A stretch of DNA of 64,000 bases from Antedon mediterranea. Its lineage: Eukaryota > Echinodermata > Crinoidea > Comatulida > Antedonidae. Positions 59,058-64,000 of the stretch are shown here, in pieces. Below the pieces are notes generated by a model. That model was given only the letters and a program-made list of their open reading frames with translations, was not told the DNA's origin and did not search any database. Location: positions 253,001 to 317,000 of the forward strand of contig NC_092677.1 in assembly GCF_964355755.1 (NCBI RefSeq), written 5' to 3'. Numbering within the stretch: the stretch's first letter is position 1; every line of letters starts with the position of its first letter. Made by a program: the position numbers and the translations under genes.

Positions 59058-60807
59058 TATTCTTGACTAGGTGATCCAATTACGTCCTCCATAAATTGCA
59101 GTAACATAAAGGTCATTAGAAATGTTTTGATGAGCCGTCGCAAGTTTGAAATTCCAAGCGATCTACTTTAATCTCACTTAAAGTCTCAATGACACAGGCA
59201 ACCGGCAAAAGCTAGGCCTATCCGCGATGTTCTCTGTCTCCTCGCGTCGCACCTTTTTCAAAGGACAAAAAATATCGATTTTCAACATTTCACACAAATT
59301 CGCGCAAACAAAGCAAAATCTAATATTATATTTGAAAAGCGTTTTCAAAACAAATATGATTATACTTTTTTATGAACATAAAATGTATGTGATGCTTACC
59401 GATGCTTTCATGCTGAGTATAAATTACCACGCAGGCCTACACATAAATATGCTAATTAAATCTAAAAGTACAGGTGTCATTTATTTTACTAAACACAAAT
59501 GGGAGTTAGGCATAACTTTAGAATAGGGAATTCCTGCCTAAAAAATATTTGTATGGGTTATCAAGCGATGGCAGATTAGGCATATCTTATTATGTTTATA
59601 CAGACTTTAGTTCAACACGGCACATCTGGCTAATTTCAATATTTAACATAACAATCATTATAATTATTATTAAAAAATGATTATTTTAACCCCACCAGTG
59701 ACCAATCTAATAGTTCATGGTAAGTTTACTGTTCTCAATAAAAACATAATTTAATAATTAAATCATATATCATATAATTTCAAAGAACTACTTTTGTTTT
59801 TGCTGGTTTAAAACTCAATGAAAAAAACAAATGAAGACTTACATTTAAAATCAAATATGTTTCTTTTATTAGGAGAAAACCTTCAAAATTGTATTCTTTA
59901 TTGTGTTATAGTGGCACATGATTAGAAAGATTTATAATCAAATCACAACATATTGTGTTCTTATCAACAATATCCACTACAACCTACACCATTATTATTA
60001 TTAATTATATCATCATGGTTTAAATTAGTTCTCAGCTGTACTGTATGATGAAAATGTACTGTAAGTTGTTGAACTGTTTTATCAACAGTTTAATAATTCT
60101 CGATTTTTCACTCCAGACGTCAGAAAATGATACTGTTGCAGTATCTGTAAAATCTAATAATCAATACATAAATAAAATGCATACATTTGATGTTGCTAAT
60201 TCTTTTCTAAAACCATTCATTAAAATTGGAATGAAATAATTTGGTCAAATCTTATCTAAACTTATATATTACATGTTCTCAAATAATTAAGTCTATACTC
60301 TTCAGAATAATTAAGTGTATACTCTTCAGAATAAATTTCATATAATATTTTTTTCCAATTCTTTCACCAGCTATAGGTCCATACTTACACCCCCAAAATC
60401 CACCCATGACAATGTATATTTGCATCAATGTATGGTAATTTGAGTTGCATTTACATAAAATGAGGAACTTCTGATCAAAAAATCCTTATATATCCAAAGT
60501 GGTGGATTGTAACTCCTAATATAAGCTATCATTTAAGTTCAACTACCAAACTGATATAACGATTTGTGATTTGAAATTATGCATAGTTTATTTTAGAGTG
60601 AACATTGATTTCAAATTAATAGATAGTAGTACAGAGTATTAAAGAAGTACTCATGTTAGCATTCTGAGGAAAACATTTAAAAAGTTATAATGTACAGTAA
60701 TCATGATTTGTTCTCTTTAAAGTACAGTAGTACAAAGTATAAGTAAAGAAAAATTATATAATATCCTCTGCAGACAATTCAGAAATCCTTGTGAAAATAT
60801 GTTAAAA
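59058..60807. other. spacer between DPAGT1 and the C2CD2-like gene
   Basis: It holds the upstream region of the C2CD2-like gene and the probable DPAGT1 3'UTR. No other gene recognised; open frames at 59227-59526 and 60045-60239 have no domain. A 24-bp duplication (ATACTCTTCAGAATAA) is at 60290-60335. Confidence 0.5.
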
Positions 60808-63800
60808 CTAGTCAACAACATCATAAAAAAGTCTTGCCAGTTGATAGCGGATGATGAAGGCACCGACACTGCATAGAACCTGTAATCAAAATAAAATGTA
60901 CTTAATGAAACCACAAACATTAGGACACTAACATTACAATCAAAACTATAAAAGTGCTGCTAGAAACTGAACAAACACAATTAACAAACTATAACTTTTA
61001 ATTGCAAATGCTGCTTTAAAACGATGGCTATTAGTGTCATGTTGTCTTGATGGCTATTAGTGTCATGTTGTCTTGATTGAAATACATAAATATAATATTT
61101 ATCTAATAGGAAACTGAGGACATTTGGGTTATGCCCTCTATAGACTCATGGTAGCCAGCAGTGCAGCGCCTACCTAGATGAAAGAATTGTTCATTTTAAA
61201 AACTCATTAAAAAGGCCACTTTACCCAGACGAGTGGTAACGGTCAAGGAAGAATTGTGTAGCTTGAACCACATAGAATATATATCTATCGTAAGCAGAAA
61301 CTACCCGACCACTTTGTGTTGTGTGTAAATGGTCATAAGGGATAAAACAGATTATATACACTCTGTGTTGTGTGTAAATGGTCATAAGGGATAAAACAGA
61401 TTATATACACTCTGTGTTGTGTGTAAATGGTCATAAGGGATAAAACAGATTCTATAGTTTTATTTCCGTTACCGCTGGTCTGTGTAAATTGGCCTTTAAG
61501 TTGAATTTAAGTATGATCTAAGTATGAGTACTTACTTGAATTTAAGTATGATCTAAGTATGAGTACTTACTTGAATTAAGTATGATCTAAGTATGAGTAC
61601 TTACTTGAATTAAGTATGATCTAAGTATGAGTACTTACTTGAATTAAGTATGATCTAAGTATGAGTACTTACTTGAATTAAGTATGATCTAAGTATGAGT
61701 ACTTACTTGAATTAGAAGTAAATAGACAGTAAGAGTTTGTTCATGAGTGGGTCCAACCAACTTTAGAACAAAATTAATAATAGTGAAATTATTGACTTGG
61801 ATCTCTTTCTTATCTTCACCCACATTGTCTACAACATGTATAAGATGTAATAATCTCAATAGCCTCACTATTAATCGACCTGCAAGGAAAGAATTATGTG
61901 AGATGTCTACCATTCTATCGTGAGTAAATTGACTTGCCTACTTAAGATTTGGTGTAGTCATTCAAATACATGACCCATTTATATAAATTGCCAAACATCA
62001 ATTATCCTTTTTTTTCACTTTGATTTTTTTCATATGCATAAAATGTATAAATAAACTAAAAAAAGAAAATGCATGCATTAATTTACTTATTTAAATCGGA
62101 TATTTGTCATCTAAATTGTCTTGGTATATTCTCATTATATTCATTTTCTCATTTAGAATTGTTTATTCTTGCAAACATTCTTCAAAAATGATGTTATGTT
62201 AAATTATGTAATACAGAAACGTAAATTCAAATATCGTATAAATGTATTTTTTGACAGAAACAAAATAAATTTATCTTATAAATTCAAAACCTTACCAATA
62301 ATGTTCAGATTGTCCAGTCGAAATCGTGTACAGCTCATTTCTAGTTTGTTTGTTTTTTCATTAAAACTGAAAAACAACATGTTTAATTGTAAATTAATTA
62401 TGGCATTCATTAGTAACAAAATGAGTTAAATACAGTACTACTGTAATAACTTATATTCTGAGCAGTAAGCTGTTATTGAATTAAAGAAAAAGTAGATTGA
62501 AGTTGCCATACCTTGGTAACCTGTGACGGGGACAAGGAACAAAATGAAACAGCTGAGGTACTGAGTAGAGAAAATTAACAATTTGTGGTATAAAAAACAA
62601 CAAAACTGTTTTGCTAAAATGTCCCAATATTGCAACAACAGCAAATGTCATTCCAGAGAAATAACAGAAAGTGTCTCCAACAAACACACGTGATGGGTAC
62701 CTGGAAAGACATAAGTATAAGAATTTTAAGTGAATCAGTAAAACAAATGTTAGCAACACTCTTGAATATCAGTTAAACCACTGGGATAAACTGAAAGGAT
62801 TATCCTCTTTTAAAAGATGGTTGAAATAAAAAAACCTGGCCTGACAAACCAAAGAATATAACTCACCAGTTGTGGTATAGCAAGCCTGCACACACTGCAC
62901 AGTAAGGCAACATAAAGTACAAAGAAAAACGATGAGCTGATGGCCAAGAACCTAAAAACAACATTTTAAAAATATCAATGAAAAATACAGCAACTTTAAC
63001 CACTGCTTAATAATAACACTGATTAAGCTTGGCAAAGAGGGTGTCATACATATAATAAATAAGTCCATATTTAAAATAATTAATTTTAATTTTTAATAAG
63101 ATTTTGTGATGGCACTTTAATGTCTCCAATAGGCACATCAAGATTTATTGAATAAGGTAGAAAATAAAGTAATATTTACCATATAGTTCATAGCAGTTGA
63201 AAACTACAATTGATAATCCAATCACCAATGATTGGCCTGCTTCTATACCATTTATTCCAGCTAAAATATTGATTGCATTTGTACAAAACACACCAAGCAT
63301 ACCCATGTACACATAATACATGAAACCTGTATTGAAAATGTATTTTATTATTTACTATTGTTTAGGGACCTTATTAAACAAACAAAATAATACAGATGTT
63401 AGTAAGCGAACAGATACTGCAATACACTCTAGAAAAATGTGTGTGAGCAAAGTTCACTGTAAATTTAGAACTTGTGCAGGACAGTCAGGGAAAAATGGCG
63501 AAAATCTTCCTACTTTCTAGGATTTTTATCAGATAATCTATATTGTTTTGACAACTCTTGTAACATGACCACAGAGCTGATTTTGCAATTTCCCCCCTAA
63601 ATATAGCATTGTACTTCCCTTCCATGTTTCCACCATTAAATATGAATACAACAAAATAATAACTGAATATTCTTCTCACGTAAATCAACACTGGTGCCAA
63701 TATACTGTGTAAAAGGTTTTGGCAGCACTACCGTTGTTGACCCAAAGTTGACCATGTAAACCATGAGAAGAGGTAACGTCGCCATCGTTGGTAGCCAAAG

Positions 63801-63893
63801 TTTGTGGCGCCATTTTAAGTTTAAAACGTCGTCCGCAAATCCAAGAAAAATCATACAGCATATTGACAACAATGCCACAATGAACTCTACAAA
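60808..63893 (-). CDS. DPAGT1: DPAGT1, UDP-GlcNAc-dolichyl-phosphate GlcNAc-1-phosphotransferase (5' end missing)
   Basis: It transfers GlcNAc-1-phosphate from UDP-GlcNAc to dolichyl phosphate on the ER membrane, the first step of N-glycan precursor synthesis and the target of tunicamycin. Coding exons (minus strand): 63893-63680, 63326-63180, 62951-62867, 62700-62512, 62366-62296, 61879-61707, 60879-60808; phases agree. Family-defining stretches are [20 protein letters not shown] (aspartate-rich active-site motif), [63 protein letters not shown] and the terminal [12 protein letters not shown]. Several hydrophobic segments fit the multi-pass membrane topology. The first coding part, about 100 residues by comparison with the human protein, lies beyond 64000. 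It is transcribed toward the C2CD2-like gene, with about 1.75 kb between them. Confidence 0.95.
61310..61460. repeat. three-copy direct repeat, 48 bp
   Basis: GTGTTGTGTGTAAATGGTCA, TAAGGGATAAAACAGATTAT and ATACACTCT occur three times, the last slightly changed. In the last DPAGT1 intron. Confidence 0.9.
61500..61712 (-). repeat. 34-bp tandem repeat including the DPAGT1 splice donor
   Basis: On the minus strand each unit reads AATTCAAGTAAGTACTCATA then CTTAGATCATACTT. The first unit contains the end of coding exon 61879-61707 (ATTCAA) and its donor GTAAGT. The same donor context recurs at 34-bp steps, with exon-end equivalents at 61673, 61639, 61605 and beyond, about six copies in all. Confidence 0.93.
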
Positions 63894-64000
63894 CTGCAAG
63901 ATAGATTGTGAATTTAACAAATAAAAAGACAAACTATTCGTTTCGTTTCGTTTATTTATTTTTTCCACTCACTTATATATATATATATATCATTTACATT
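63894..64000 (-). other. DPAGT1 intron running off the window
   Basis: Sequence upstream of the acceptor TCTATCTTGCAG at 63894 is non-coding, with a (TA)n tract near 63975. The preceding exon is outside the window. Confidence 0.6.

Overview
The window is eukaryotic: introns with GT-AG borders, low coding density, AT-rich DNA full of minisatellites, and short transposon copies. The proteins are clearly metazoan. The gene set, the frequent AGGCCTA-type words and the echinoderm-like secreted-protein family suggest an invertebrate deuterostome, perhaps an echinoderm. That placement is an inference; the species is not identified.

Layout. 1-5423: downstream flank of SIK3, with minisatellites and a small foldback element. 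5424-16127 (minus): a SIK3-type salt-inducible kinase of 13 coding exons, 1122 codons, ending in an apparent KA1 domain. 16128-21244: spacer with two perfect CRE palindromes and the 3' part of a non-LTR retrotransposon. 21245-32508 (minus): SIK2, 8 coding exons, 805 codons. 32509-35190: SIK2 upstream region with several CRE sites. 35191-36744 (plus): a small gene for a secreted coiled-coil protein whose fourth exon looks damaged. 36745-40821: mostly repeats. 40822-59057 (minus): a C2CD2/C2CD2L (TMEM24) lipid-transfer protein, 18 coding exons, 793 codons. 59058-60807: spacer. 60808-63893 (minus): the last seven coding exons of DPAGT1; its 5' end lies beyond the window.

SIK2 and SIK3 lie head to tail, share five intron positions and phases, and are LKB1-activated kinases acting on CRTC and class IIa HDAC targets. 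C2CD2L and DPAGT1 lie side by side, as they do on human 11q23.3, a region that also carries SIK3, with SIK2 at 11q23.1. The window therefore appears to keep an old bilaterian linkage group.

The most unusual trait is the minisatellites. Many sit inside introns, and several begin at, or include, a 5' splice site. In the C2CD2L-like gene the repeated block contains the exon end plus its donor, is open in frame, and offers five donors spaced by multiples of three. All exon models were built by hand from splice motifs, reading phase and remembered family sequences. No transcript or database evidence was available.
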